From positions 240,693,402-240,757,401 of the forward strand of contig OW240917.1 of the NCBI GenBank assembly GCA_933207985.1: DNA of 64,000 nucleotides, in the 5' to 3' direction. Numbering within the stretch: the stretch's first letter is position 1; every line of letters starts with the position of its first letter. The position numbers were made by a program, and so were the translations under genes. Positions 23,796 to 35,773 of this stretch are shown one piece after another. The notes under the pieces were generated by a model, which saw only the letters and a program-made list of their open reading frames with translations, was not told the origin of the DNA and did no database searches. The DNA is from Pelobates cultripes. Taxonomy: Eukaryota > Chordata > Amphibia > Anura > Pelobatidae.

Positions 23796-25233
23796 GAGTC
23801 TTAAAATGTCACCAGTCGGTACTGAGGTTTATGGTGTTGAACAGAGCAACTTCCATTACCATTTTAAGAAATACACTGGGATTTATTCACTAAACAGATT
23901 ACTGCAGTGTAGTGGAAACCAAATTGCAAAATTTAGGTCAAAATGATTAACCTCTCCAACTCCCCTATATAATTGCAGTTTGGTTACGTTAGGCTGAAGG
24001 TAGGAATTGGGTTTTCCATCAAATACAATTCACTGTTTAGTTAATAAACCCCTCTGATTCAAACTGTAATCAGACTGTCTTATCAGATTACAATTTTTTC
24101 TTCCAAAATGGAAAATTAAATGCAGGAGGCTTTGCAGTAATACTCCTTACGGCTATAAGGATGGCGTTCCTCAACCCCTGGGAGACGCAGAAACAGTAAG
24201 TTTAGATATGATGCCATCTTTTCCTTTCCAAGCCTGGGAAGAAGACGTTTCCTTTTGAAACTCAGTTTGTAAACAATGTCTTAATACTCTTGAGTACTGG
24301 AAGCCGGTTGAGGAAACCCAGACGCCATTAATTTTAACCATCAAGATACCAGCAGCGCCACTTCTGAGACAAAACTGGAAGAGGATTTTTGCGACCATGA
24401 ATTAGCATCACAAATCTGATTGAGCGATTGTCTGCAGCAACTATTCTCCTGGGGGTATAAATTGGTATGCTAGAACCAGAAAAATGTCAACAGATTAACT
24501 ATATACAATGTAAAACGAGCACAAGTAAAACATTAAGCAAAAAGCCCACATTTTTCAAGGCAGGAAAGGAGGGGGTGATTTCTTTCCAAAATATCGGCCA
24601 AGAACTTCATTACAGAAGGGATTATCACGGCCCCATTACTTGCCTCCTGTCTTTACTTCCAGAGAAAATCTCAAGTCTTTAAGACAACAGAGAATCGAGT
24701 TCTAAAAGCAAGTAAGTGCTAACAGAATGCACAAGGCTATTTTATGCTGCCCTTCACGTACAGAAACGGCAGGAGTCACAGGGTGCTGGGGACACCATTA
24801 AATACAGAGCTTCCTGAATCGTTGTAGCAGACCGCTCTTCCAAACCACAAAATCCTGACTGGCTCGTGCTCCCATCGTACAGATCCAGAGCACCATCTGG
24901 CTCGGGTCGTAATGGAAAAACCAGGTGGTGGAAGGAAACCTTCCATTAATGGTAGCTCTGCATGTGGACAGACTAATGGTGGGTTCGGGAACGTGCTACT
25001 TTTCATGTCTCATCACCCTCAGTCAGATGGAACAGGGGAGTTGTTCGGCACAGTTTGGCCAGGAATGCAATGAGAACAACATGAGGTTTCAGAGAGCTCT
25101 GCTAGGAAAGGATCAGATTTGGTAACCAATTCATTACCAATTTCCATATGTGCATGTGAACCAGTGGTACATACCTTACATCCTATGTATCAACCCAGGA
25201 TAACTATATCATTTTAACCAAAATGAAAACTTC
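23796..25233. other. Unassigned DNA
   Basis: No supported gene or recognised mobile element. A poly-pyrimidine or polypurine excess is not present. Confidence 0.35.
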
Positions 25234-26442
25234 TTAAAGGGGAAACTCTAGGCACCATAACCACATACACTGATAGAAATGGTGATGGTGCCTGGAGTCC
25301 TTACGCTAGGTTGTGCATCCATGCTAAATGGCTTACTTACTACGTAGCAGAGATGCTTGTTCCCCGGAAGTATAAAGGCTGGCCTCCAGTAATGAAATGG
25401 CAAAGCGTAACTATGCCTCACACCAAACCAGGGGTAGTAGGCAGTGATGGGCTGACAGCATTGTGGCGGATCCTACAAAAGTCGTACAAAACTCTGCTAT
25501 ACAGCCTCTACAAAAAACTACAATCACTCCCTTTGGCTCCCCTCTGTCTTCTACCCATGTAGCTTAACAAAGCACTCTATCTTGTCCAGGGACACCTCCT
25601 GAGACCCAGAGTAACCATGATGGGATCTGGCACTGAATCTATAGAACTCTGGCTCAGCCACAGTTACCTTGTCTGCCTGGTCAATTTTCCCTAATTCTTT
25701 AACCCCTTTTTCAGAGGTAGGAGAGCGATATTTGGAGGGGAGGTACAGGGGACCCCTACAAACAATCATTACCTGAGAGCCAGGGGGAGCCCCCTTTTTC
25801 CAGTCCACAGGAAACCCCATTATTTGACCGGCACTTGTACATAACCAGTCTGGCACTATGTTCAGTCATATATACTGTGTTGGGGTTCTGCTTTGTTTTA
25901 ATGTAATTTGGGGGGATATTTTGTGTTGGGCTCTCTGTGCCTGGGAGATAATTGAATTAAGCAGTGGATGTTGCAACCCTATTCCAGTCACAGAGGCGCC
26001 AGGGCGGGATCAGCTATCCTGCTGCTGGGGTCTGTATATATAAACCTGCATTGTTCCCAATACAGTGTGTTATTCTCCCCAGCACTGTGTCGTCTGGTGT
26101 CTGTGGGATTGGGCTATAATCACTAAAGGCTCTTTTTTCCAGCTACAAAGAAATCCAGCAGAGATATCAAGCCATTCTATCAGAGCTACGCTACAAGCAT
26201 CATCTGTAACCAGGTACCAATCAGCAATGTGCGCGACATTAGAATACCTCCTCCTCGTTGTCATTGGAGGCCGTGATTTGGGGGATTGAGCATTCTGCTA
26301 ACCAGTGAGTAAACCGTTAAGCAGTTATGTGGGATCTAGCGCATTATGATACCACTTGTGACAAAAAACAGGAGTGTGATTCCAGGCACCATAACCATGT
26401 CAATTATTTGAAGTGGTTATGGTGCCTACAGTGTTCCTTTAA
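25234..26442. mobile_element. Two inverted T2 ends enclosing LTR-like DNA
   Basis: The left end TTAAAGGGGAAACTCTAGGC continues with hairpin sequence GGCACCATAACCAC. The right end is its inverse: GGTTATGGTGCCTACAGTGT then TCCTTTAA at 26442. The 1.2 kb between is much longer than the short relatives here and holds sequence of another type (see 25740-26330), so an insertion within a T2 element is the simplest reading. The inserted sequence's own ends were not found. Confidence 0.5.
25740..26330 (+). mobile_element. Possible LTR of a retroelement
   Basis: A promoter-like stretch (GTCTGTATATATAAACCTGC at about 26030) is followed by TTCCCAATACAGTGTGTTAT, CACTGTGTCGTCTGGTGTCT and GTGGGATTGGGCTATAATCA. 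That arrangement resembles the TATA-R-U5 part of amphibian LTR elements. A short purine stretch (TTTGGAGGGGAGG) lies upstream near 25732. I could not fix TG...CA termini or a target duplication, so the limits and the class are open. No intact gene lies within it. Confidence 0.3.
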
Positions 26443-27070
26443 AATAATTAACATTAGTTTCTGTGCACCAGGTGTAATCTTTACACAGTAGTCCTGATGG
26501 CTTTCTAGATTAGCATGATGTTAAAAAAAAAAAACCCTGTCAGCGCCCAAGATTTTTAATATTATGATTAATATTTTGATTATTCATTCCACTTGTTTAT
26601 AAGCACCGCAATGTGTACCCAGGCTATATGCCTAAACTGAAATAATCAACTGCTAAAATTTAAATGTACATTTTAAATACATCAGAGCATCGCATTAAAA
26701 AAAAAAAAAAAAGCTAACATAAGGGATTGGTAGAGTTTCAGAAAATGGGATAGTTCCCCTTTAACTCATGAATCTGTTAGATGTTTTTTAGTGGGGGGAA
26801 AAAAATGTTTTAAAAATGAGTCACATTTTTATCTACAGTATGATTTTCAGTAGTAAATAAAGTATTTTTTTTATTAAAATAGCTATTAACTGTTGAAACA
26901 TTAACACTGCCTGCTAGAATAGCGTTTCTCAGCCTCTCATCCATGAAAAGGCACCATACCACCATTTAACTGCATATCATTCATTAACTAGGCCTTTCAG
27001 TGACTTCGATACATTCCAATGAGGTAAGACAAGACAAATGTATATAGAGAAGTCCTGTGAGACTTGCTAT
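26443..27070. other. Unassigned DNA with a poly(A) run and an orphan T2 end
   Basis: Poly(A) at 26697-26713. GGGATAGTTCCCCTTTAA at about 26748-26765 looks like a lone TTAA-element terminus. Nothing else supported. Confidence 0.4.
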
Positions 27071-27160
27071 TTAAAGGGGACCGGTCATGTCCCAAACTTC
27101 TCATGCTCTTTTGAAAGTGCACAAAATTTCATCTATACATTGTGCTAGTAAATACATAGA
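27071..27160 (+). mobile_element. Orphan end of a second TTAA family
   Basis: TTAAAGGGGACCGGTCATGT then CCCAAAC and ACATTGTGCTAGTAAATAC. The inverse of 13012-13093 gives TTAAAGGGCAACTGTCATGC, CCCAAAC and TTTTACTAGCAAATG, so the two are the same family end. The partner end was not found. Confidence 0.5.
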
Positions 27161-27967
27161 AAATACATTTCTGCAGATATGGATGAGTTTGTAAAAAGAC
27201 ATGGATGGAGTGTAATTCAGCATATGTTGTCCGCAGTGGATTTAAATTTTATTTTAAAAGTTGCATTTAAAAGGTCATCTTTTAAAGACCAAGCATATTT
27301 AAAGCGCTCTTTTTAAAGTTAAAAAGGCCCTAGCTGAAGTCCTCTAATGCATTCTTTAACGCATCGCTGTTATGACCGACTAAGGGCTCTTATTAAAGCA
27401 ACACTATTTCACTGTGGCTCCAATGAACCTCAACGTTTTGAAGTCCTTATTTCGATGGCAGCCTCTTAAACGCACAGACAGGGGCAAAGCCATGTGCGAA
27501 TTAAACAATGGCCGTCATTGACAGAAGAAGGAAGGCGGACGTAGATAAGCAAATACTATTATAGATAGGGAAATAAATGAGTATGTATGCTGCAGAAGTA
27601 TAGAGATTTCCAGACCAGCAAACGCTCGCGTTTCCTCCAGTAAATATTTCTACACGAACAATTAGTCACACACTGTGCTGTCTCTTACCCATGAGGTATA
27701 CAGCCAATTAATCAAAGCAAAACAGAAAAATTATTACAATAAAACAGGGACAAGAACTCAAAAGCAATTATAAGACATTTATTAAAATTGGAGAAATTAT
27801 TCTATCTTGGCGTTGCCGATGCTTAAAAGGCAGAAAAGGAGAGGTTATGAGGGAGCTTTATACTATCAGCAATAAATGATCACACCAGGCTTCCCACGTG
27901 GACAATTTCTGAGTGACCCACCGGCTATTGGAAATTAAACACTTTCTAAACCAAAAAATTCCATCGC
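27161..27967. other. Unassigned DNA
   Basis: No gene or clear repeat. Several TTTAAA/AAAGT-rich phrases at 27240-27330 are AT-rich noise. Confidence 0.35.
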
Positions 27968-28095
27968 CCACAGCCCAGCATCTCAAACTATACCCCCCTT
28001 CACCAGATACTGTGAACTACAACTCCGGTGTTAGCAGATCATCTATTGCATTCAAATAATACGGTCATTTGCAGCCATCAACATGGGGGGGGAGA
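27968..28095. mobile_element. Decayed hAT-type MITE
   Basis: CCAGATACTGTGAACTACAA, CTCC and CATCTATTGCATTC are shared in the same order with the copy at about 40302-40419. The ACTACAACTCC phrase is the usual subterminal core of hAT MITEs. Ends and target duplication are not clear. Confidence 0.4.
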
Positions 28096-28114
28096 AGAAA
28101 CAGGAATATCATGT

Positions 28115-28580
28115 TTAAACACTATATAGCTTTCCTATACCTTTAGGAATGCAAACATGTATTCCTAACGCTATAGCGACCTGTTCACAGTTTAGATTCC
28201 TGGCCCTCAAGTGTATGAAAGGTGAGATTTACTTACCTTCTCTCCATCACTGCTCTGCTCTTTGTGTGGCCGGTCCCGCCTCCCTGGCTGAGATAATCAA
28301 AATTGGTCTCAGCCAATCCAATTGGGAGGATAGTGCGCATGCGCAGTAAAACACCGCTCTCGTACAGATGCATCAATGCATCTCTAGGGGGAGTGTTCAG
28401 CATCTCCATACGGAACGTCAGTCCTGTAATCTTTGCAAGGCCTAACCCAGGAAGCACCTGGGACAGAGGGGTTAGAATTATCTCAAAAGCAGCGTTTACA
28501 ATGCCAAGCCTGCAGGGACACGCTATAGATACTAGAACCATTAAGCTGTAGTGGTTCTGGTGACTACAGAGTTCCTTTAA
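28115..28580 (+). mobile_element. T2/Kolobok-type MITE
   Basis: TTAAACACTATATAGC at the left (28115), then TAGGAATGCAAACATGTATT, and GACTACAGAGTTCCTTTAA at the right ending 28580. The interior contains CTCCCTGGCTGAGATAAT and GATGCATCAATGCATCTCTA like its relatives. The right-hand hairpin reads AACCATTAAGCTGTAGTGGTT. Confidence 0.7.
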
Positions 28581-28736
28581 ACATTCAATGTTAGGTAGAG
28601 CTCTATCCCACCGACTAGTAAACAACACTGCTCCCATGATGCTCTACTCTATATCAGACTGTGGACTACTTCTCCCATAACGCTCTTACAGTTATAATGC
28701 TGGCAAAGGTTTCCTACACGTGGACTAACTTTATCA

Positions 28737-29253
28737 TGGTCAGGGTTCTCACCATTCCATACAGACATAGCCCCTATTATTCCTGGCTACGTCTGCAGCA
28801 CTGGGGGCTGGACTTTCTCTGTGGTCATTGCAAGTTCTTCACCTGACTCAGATCAGTCATCAGTAGGTTATATAACACACCCTATCCCTCAGAACTTTAT
28901 CAAGTCTTTAATCCTGTTGTTGTGTTCAGTTCCTGTGTTCAAGTCTCTTTAACTTTTACTCCATATTGAACCCGGCTTCTGTCTTCGTTTATCCTGATCT
29001 CTGGCATCCTTTGACTTTGGCTACACTTCGTTAATCCTGACCTCTGGCATCCTTTGACTTCGGCTATCCCCTGACTATCCTGCTGTTTGTGTCCTTGTCG
29101 GTACTGCATTGGAATCACCTTTCCTGCACAGCCCCTGTGCACAGATTCACAGTCCAGGTGGCTTCTTATCTGGTCACCTTGGACTGTGTCTATCTGCAAG
29201 GGTGAGCAACATATCTGCGCTACAGACTCCAATCTCAGGTAAGAACCCTGACA
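28737..29253 (+). mobile_element. Solo LTR with 4-bp target duplication
   Basis: Starts TGGTCAGGGTTCTCACC and ends GGTAAGAACCCTGACA, so the termini are inverted over about 15 bases and have the TG...CA form of an LTR. ATCA stands directly on each side (28733-28736 and 29254-29257). Inside is a TATA-like GGTTATATAACACACC at 28866-28881 that could start an R region. A 43-bp tandem duplication at 28986-29070 (units with TCTGGCATCCTTTGACTT) follows. There is no second LTR or internal coding region, so it is a recombination remnant. A 4-bp duplication fits Ty3/gypsy-type elements, but retroviral ones (4-6 bp) are not excluded. Confidence 0.8.
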
Positions 29254-29257
29254 ATCA

Positions 29258-32009
29258 TAGTCTAAAACTCCCCCCGCAGCCCAGACAGGGTTCTTCACTA
29301 AGATGAGAACTGCGGTTAATTCGAAGCGAGTTTCACATGGATGGCCAAAATGTCCAAATTAGAAGCACAGCTGACTTGAAGAATCTTTCTGGTGCGGCTA
29401 TTTTGGTCTTAAATTTAAATTCCTGACAACTCTCCCTTTAGTAAATAACCATGTAATTATCTTCATAAAGTCATACAGGTCAACATCTATATCATCTAAA
29501 GCATTAGAGAGGCTTTGGCATTTACTAGAATGGATAGACAATCAGAGATCCAAAATATCATATCAACGTTTTAAAAATATCCAAAAGGCACGATATGGAA
29601 CAGGAGTCACTAAATACACAACAGTGGCATCAAACAGTGTGATTGAACTCCTTAAAATATGGTAAATGTCCTTACACGCTACGCTCACATTGGGATGTCA
29701 GAAGATAAATGGATTAAGGAATAGAAAGTATTTTGTGTAAAGTATATTCGAAAAGAGAAACAAAATTACAGAATGAAAGAAAGGCAGACAGATAATAAGG
29801 CATTGTACGGGAACCAATAAACCCCAAAATGAAGAAAAACTAATACGGAGAGATGTACACTTCTTAAAATTGGCTATTCAATAAAAAAATAAAAAAAATA
29901 GTTTAAAGCAGCCCCCTGTTATTCTGCTAGTAATAATGGATTGTAAAACCAGCATATGGCATAGAACACCAGCGGCACGTCATTAGCAGGGCTATTTACA
30001 AAAGTGAGAATTTAACAATGGGAGGTATGGAATCTAGAGGGGTGGGTGCAGCCATGGCGGGGTATTGCCAATGATAAGTCATATCACTGGTGACACCCAC
30101 AAGGGCGAGACCGCTTACTGCCATGGTTCAGCAGCGTTCCCTGCATCGGACAATAGAGAACTGAAGTGCGACGTCAGGACAGGACTCCAAAATCAGAACT
30201 GTCCAGCCAAAAGCGGGACTGTAGGGAGGCATGCTCTCCAGTTTGTTTGTTTTTTTGTTTTTTTACCACTTGACTAAATTCGTCATCTAAGACTTGCATG
30301 TTTTTTTCACTAGGCAAATCCCAGTCCAAGCTAACACATCAATGCACACCCCGGCAGGAGAAAGGATTCTAGTTCAGCTCCACTGAATACCAAACCAAAA
30401 TGCATGGCAAGGGGCTAATGAATTCATGAAAAAAATTATTTGGGGGGAAATTTTTTTTTTCTTCATATAGAATTTTTATATTTATTTATAATTAGCTTGA
30501 ATTGTTTCATTCTTCTATTAGCCCTGTTTTGTGGTTTTTTTTTGTATTTTTGTATTTTGTAACACTGCAAACTGGAAGCACTGCCTTAAGAAAAGGCACA
30601 TGAAGCATGCTGGGAAATTTATACAGCAACCTATACAACACTTTGCGCAGCTTAAAGAAAATAAGATCAGATACAAATAGCACATCGGCTTCCAGGGACA
30701 GACTTGACATCTTGGAGGTATTCTCAATAGATGGGGAAAAAGAACTGCAGTAGCATTTAGAAAAGGGAATAAATATAACACGATATATTGTAGCAAAACA
30801 CATAATACGATATACAATGTATTCATAAACAATAAAGGAACACACTGTATACATCTATACATGTTTGTTTGTGTTCCTTTCATGTTGATGAATATACACA
30901 CACACACACACACACGCACGATTATGTATACGCACAGTTGTTTTATTAGAAGGAAAATAACCATTAATTTCTGTGTACTTGTCTAATGTTTGTGCTTTTA
31001 TTTTGATGCTTGCTGAAAAACGTTAATAATTTAGAGTCTTTAGCCCCATGGGGTTACACAATTAGGCCCATAACTTTTCTCACTTCTATAATTCCCATTC
31101 CGCGTTCTCTATAACTGAGCATTCATCCCTGTAGGTCATCCGTCCTTAATCCAGTTCCCCGAAATGTCTGTTTTATCCGTATTCCCATTGGAACATAATT
31201 GGTTAAGCCCAAAATCCTGAACAACTGCTCCTCCCTTTGCGTATTTTTGGAAACCACTGCTGTAGGGATGTGTCTTGTGTGCTTTCCAGCTAGGTAACTC
31301 ATAACGCTAATTGATTTTCCCATGTAACAAGTGTAGTAGCAACGGTTTCCTTATAAATACCAGGTGTTTCAGTAGGCCAAGTCACAATCACCCCAGGGTG
31401 TAAGCAAAGGCCAGGTTGACAAACACTGACGTAAGGGCTCTATGGCTGGCATGCAGCCAGTTTAGGAAACCACTAATTGATGTGAACTCATGGAAAAAGT
31501 GATTTAATTGTTACTAACTAAATCCAGGCTCGACAAAGCCCAGATACCAAGTATGTACTACCCTTGATAATGTTAGTGCTGAACATGATCAAATACCATG
31601 TTTGTTCATTCTTGTCCTGTAGAAGCAAGCGGACTGGCTTCTAAGTAATCTTGCCAGACTCCTAAACTCTAAAAATATGCCAAGCCCCGGGCAGACTGGC
31701 ACACATTAAATGAATTCTTACAGGGTACTATCTGATCAACTATAATAATGAACACAAATGACTCGAAACAGCCAAGTCTGACGGAATTCTCTGAAATCAT
31801 ATCAACAGTAATGGGCAGCCACAGAACAAGAGGGCTCTCAGCCTATCCTTGCCCACTATCGCTGGTATGAGTTGGTATGGCTTAGCAGACATCGACACAT
31901 CCCAAATACCACACCCCGATTACAACATACCTGCTAATATTGGTATCATCAATCATCAAATCAATGAAGAGTAAATTACTTGGTGCTACGAGGAAATGTA
32001 TTTGCTCTG
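29258..32009. other. Unassigned DNA with a CA microsatellite
   Basis: A (CA)n run lies at 30896-30917. The 148-codon and 115-codon minus-strand frames near 30507-30964 have no support beyond length: they overlap each other and a CA repeat. Nothing else recognised. Confidence 0.4.
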
Positions 32010-32155
32010 CACATAATATTATTATGTATAAAGCGCCAACAAATTCCATATCAATGTACAATGGTGGACTAACACATGTATTTGCAACAAGATGAGTTGG
32101 ACACACTGAAACAGAGGGTGTGGAGGGCCCTGCACAAACGAGCTTGCATTAGAAG
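32010..32155 (+). repeat. Copy of the TAGCGCCAACA interspersed repeat
   Basis: ATAATATTATTATGTATAAA then GCGCCAACAAATTCCATATC and GTACAATGG. The downstream GGCCCTGCACAAACGAGCTT fits the remainder of this family. Related fragments lie at 4567-4800 and 35537-35660. Confidence 0.5.
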
Positions 32156-32640
32156 GTGTGGATGTATGTTAAATAGAGTGTTATATATAGGGTACAGTGT
32201 GAATGATTGATGGGTGTTGTTATGGCGCCAAGCAGCACCCCATGTCTAGCCACATTTTTATGCTTGCCCCAGGAACCAGACTAAACCTGTCAAGCCTAGT
32301 TATTGAGGACACCTTATGAAACCACTGTTACGTATTGTAATCTAGACATGCTAAAAATGTCAAGAACATGTTTGACTCTTCAGGGTGATTAAGGGCCTTT
32401 GGTAAAGTCTATAATCTTGGACCAAGTTGAAAAATGTTTGTTTACACACAGCGGTGAGATTGTTGATTGCTCCCGGTTATCTGAGCTGGCTGTCTTCACT
32501 GCTTGCACAGCTAAATCTTCTCTTATCTCCATTGGCTGTTAGATAATGACCTTATGGGGTGAGGGGAAAGATAGCTCCTGAATGACAAACAATTCCCTGA
32601 CTCCAGGAAGCAAAGACATTAAACATGCAGGTAAATACAC

Positions 32641-33720
32641 AGCTAAAAAAAAATAAAGGGAACACAAAAATAACACATCCTAGATCTGAATGATTTCAAT
32701 ATTCTTCTGAAATACTTTGTTCTTTACATAGTTGAATGTGCTGACAACAAAATCACGCAAAAATTAAAAAATGGAAAGCAAATTTTTCAACCCATGGAGG
32801 TCTGGATTTGGAGTCACTCAAAATTAAAGTGGAAAAACACACTACAGGCTGATCCAACTTTGATGTAATGTCCTTAAAACAAGTCAAAATGAGGCTCAGT
32901 AGTGTGTATGGCCGCCACGTCCCTGTATGACCTCCCTACAACGCCTGTGCATGCTCCTGATGAAGTGGCGTATGGTCTCCTGAGGGATCTCCTCCCAGAC
33001 CGGGACTAAAGCATCTGCCAACTCCTGGACAGTCTGTGGTGCAACTTGACGTTGGTGGATAGAGCGAGACATGATGTCCCAGATGTGCTTAATTGGATTC
33101 AAGTCTAGGGAATGGACGGGCCAGTCCATCAATGTCTTCGTCTTGCAGGAACTGCTGACAGACTCCAGCCACATGAGGTCTAGCATTGTCTTGCATTAGG
33201 AGGAACCCAGGGCCAACCGCACCAGCATATGGTCTCACAAGGGGTCTGAGGATCTCATCTCGGTACCTAATGGCAGTCAGGCTTCCTCTGGCAAGCACAT
33301 GGAGGGCTGTGCGGCCCCCCAAAGAAATGCCACCCCACACCATTACTGACCCACTGCCAAACCGGTCATGCTGGAGGATGTTGCAGGCAGCAGAATGTTC
33401 TCCACGGCGAGTCCAGACTCTGTCACGTCTGTCATATGTGCTCAGTGTGAACCTCCTTTTATCTGTGAAGAGCACAGGGAGCCTGTGGCGAATTTGCCAA
33501 TCTTGGTGTTCTCTGGCAAATGCCAAACGTCCTGTAAGCCCAACCCCCACCTGTGGACATCGAGCCCTCATACCACCCTCATGGAGTCTGTTTCTGACCG
33601 TTTGAGCAGACACATGCACATTTGTGGCCTGCTGGAGGTCATTTTGCAGGGCTCTGGCAGTGCTCCTCCTGTTCCTCCTGCACAAAGGCAGAGGAAGCGG
33701 TCCTGCTGCTGGGTTGTTGT
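32641..33720 (-). pseudogene. Tc1-like transposase pseudogene (5'-truncated element)
   Basis: A terminal-repeat remnant at 32641 (AAAAAAAAATAAAGGGAACA) is followed on the minus strand by the catalytic part of a Tc1/mariner DDE transposase. The upstream frame (33089-33685) carries NRRSTARALQNDL, LFTDKRRFTLS, GSVMVWGGISLGG and LLMQDNARPHVAG. The rest continues in another frame (32896-33186) with SLDLNPIKHIWDIM and a stop at 32896. Known Tc1 enzymes use a DDE triad with 34 residues between the last two. Here the two Asp are present (33461-33463 and 33188-33190), but the Glu of NPIEH is Lys (33088-33090). The Glu after the first Asp in the usual TDES is also Lys. The N-terminal DNA-binding region and the other terminal repeat are missing beyond about 33720. 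It cannot be active. Confidence 0.9.
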
Positions 33721-35535
33721 TGAAATAAATATTGGATTTTATTACTTTTTTATTTCCACTGCACTACAATTGCTCATTAATATGCAGCTCAATATCTCCT
33801 TCGCAGTTCTCCCTGAATACCATGCACTCTCAGCCAATACCTAATCTCCCATTGAAAGGAATAACAGGAACACTGTACGTGCGCAAAAGTGATGTCAAAG
33901 ACACACATGTGAGATGCTGCTCCCATCGTAATGAATGGAAAGTAAAGACGCAAGTGTTGACATGAATGAAAGGCTTTGTAGTGGTATTGGTCATTATTAT
34001 ATTAGTACCAATTCTTTCCTATTACAAGAAGTTGTGCCTGCAATGAAAGCTGTAAGTGCACTAAAGCATGAACACTGTAGTGTTTCAAAAAACTATTTGA
34101 AATCATTAAATAGGCAGTCTAATAACCATAATCTAGTCTGCTGTATTAGTTATGTTGCTAGGCGTCCCCTGGTGCCATCCTATGGTAAGTAGTAATACCA
34201 TGATGTTATGCTTTGACACTTACCTGGGTACTCCAGGTGTCTGGAGTCCAACCTCCATTTGTGATAAATCTCAAGTGAAGGTTTCTGTTTCCGCAATAAA
34301 TGTATAAATTCCATCCATTTTTAGACAAATTCTTTATCAGCGAACAATCTTAGCTAATTAAATCTGTCTAAACAAAAGCAGAATGGACATCACTTATGTG
34401 GAAGTAGGGATAAGTAGCACGATAACAAAAGGAGCCCGGATCAGAGACACTCGTGGACCTAGGCAAGTATCAAAATATTTGAAAACAATTTGCCTGCCAT
34501 GTGGTTATGGTGCTTAGACTGCCTCTAAAGAACGCTGAATAGCAAAATAATACACTTTTTTTTCCCTCCTACTTTTGCACATTTACCATCACACAAAACA
34601 ATACAAATGTTCTTTTAGAATTCTCTACATTTTCCATACAAGGAAATATAGTGCCTGGAATATGTTCACAAGAAACATTTTTGGCCAATTTGATACTTAC
34701 AGAGAAGGAACAGAAGAGGACTGTGCTGTGTAAGTAGAACAAAACAATGTTAGAAAATGAGGTGGTGCGATATTAAAGGAAACTGCAAAGTGATCTGAAA
34801 ATGATACCTTACATGACATACTGAAAACATTCCAGGCATTTTCAGACCCCACACATTACCTAATTCTATGGGCCTCTGATGAAACCCGACGCCTGGCCGA
34901 GCTGCAGCAGGGCACGCGCACTCAGAAAGGCAAGACGAGAAAACACAGAAAGATGTATTGAACATGACAGGCCACACTGCAGCTTGCACAACAGAAAGCC
35001 TTCCTACACAACTAGGCAATCAGTTATTAAAGAACACCTTGGATATATCCAGGCCTTTCTTAAAGACCTATACCTGCTAAAATAAAATGTAGATATTCAG
35101 ACAAACTAAAATCCCATGGCACTTTTCCAAGCCTAAAATAGCTTAAAATCTACTTTTTAGACAGCCCCGTTTTAAAACGTAGTATCCAAGGGTTCTTTGA
35201 GGAAGCAGTTTTAGATGTTCTGTAAATAGCTATGCGGAATTGTAGGAGTTCTATTTTCACAGTTGTATTCACAATTTCACTATTTATTTTCAATCCATCT
35301 ATCACTTTATTTAAGTGCCCCAGGCATCGTCTTATCTTCATGGGTTAAACAGTTTTACAGTGGGGCTCTGGTGCCCAATACCTATGCAACTGAGCTTCTA
35401 TTCCCCTCTGCGGTACAGCATGAGGTATAGTGGGGCTGCCAGTGATGGGCAAATAGTATGGAAACACATTGGAAGAGATAGAACATACACTCTAAATATG
35501 TACTGATCTCTTTAAAAGTGCCCGATGTTGAGAAA
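33721..35535. other. Unassigned DNA
   Basis: No gene or intact repeat supported. A phrase near 34499 (ATGTGGTTATGGTGCTTAGA) resembles half of the T2 subterminal hairpin. Confidence 0.35.
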
Positions 35536-35536
35536 T

Positions 35537-35660
35537 ATTATTATTGCCATTTATGTAGCGCCAACAGATTCTGTAGCACTTTACAATATTACAAGAGGGG
35601 GAGGTGAGGATTTAACTATAAATAGGACAATTACCAAAAAAAACTTACAGGAACGATAGG
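35537..35660 (+). repeat. Copy of the TAGCGCCAACA interspersed repeat
   Basis: ATATTATTATTGCCATTTAT then GTAGCGCCAACAGATTCTGT and AGCACTTTACAATATTACAA, followed by GGACAATTACC and AACTTACAGGAACGATAGG. It is the best-preserved of the copies in this window. Confidence 0.6.
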
Positions 35661-35673
35661 TTGAAATATGCCA

Positions 35674-35773
35674 CAGGGCTGTCCAAATGAACTCGGCTGC
35701 TGCTATGCAAAAACTGCAACTCCCATACTCCTCAGCCATGAGTAGAGGAACATGAAGATTGAGGTGGACAGTC
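35674..35773. mobile_element. Decayed hAT-type MITE
   Basis: The left end CAGGGCTGTCCAAATGAACT resembles CAGGGCTGCCCAAC of the intact hAT MITE at 43957. The middle has CTGCAACTCCCATACTCCTC, and the right end is a weak GGTGGACAGTC. No target duplication is visible. Confidence 0.45.

Noticed and set aside
28986..29070. Tandem 43-bp repeat taken at first as a stand-alone minisatellite
   Set aside because: It lies within the solo LTR and is better treated as an internal duplication of that LTR.
30507..30964. Minus-strand open frames of 115 and 148 codons
   Set aside because: They overlap each other in different frames, include a CA microsatellite and resemble no protein; composition explains them.
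33186..33844. Plus-strand open frames of 139 and 158 codons
   Set aside because: They are antisense shadows of the Tc1-like transposase, which is clearly recognisable on the minus strand.
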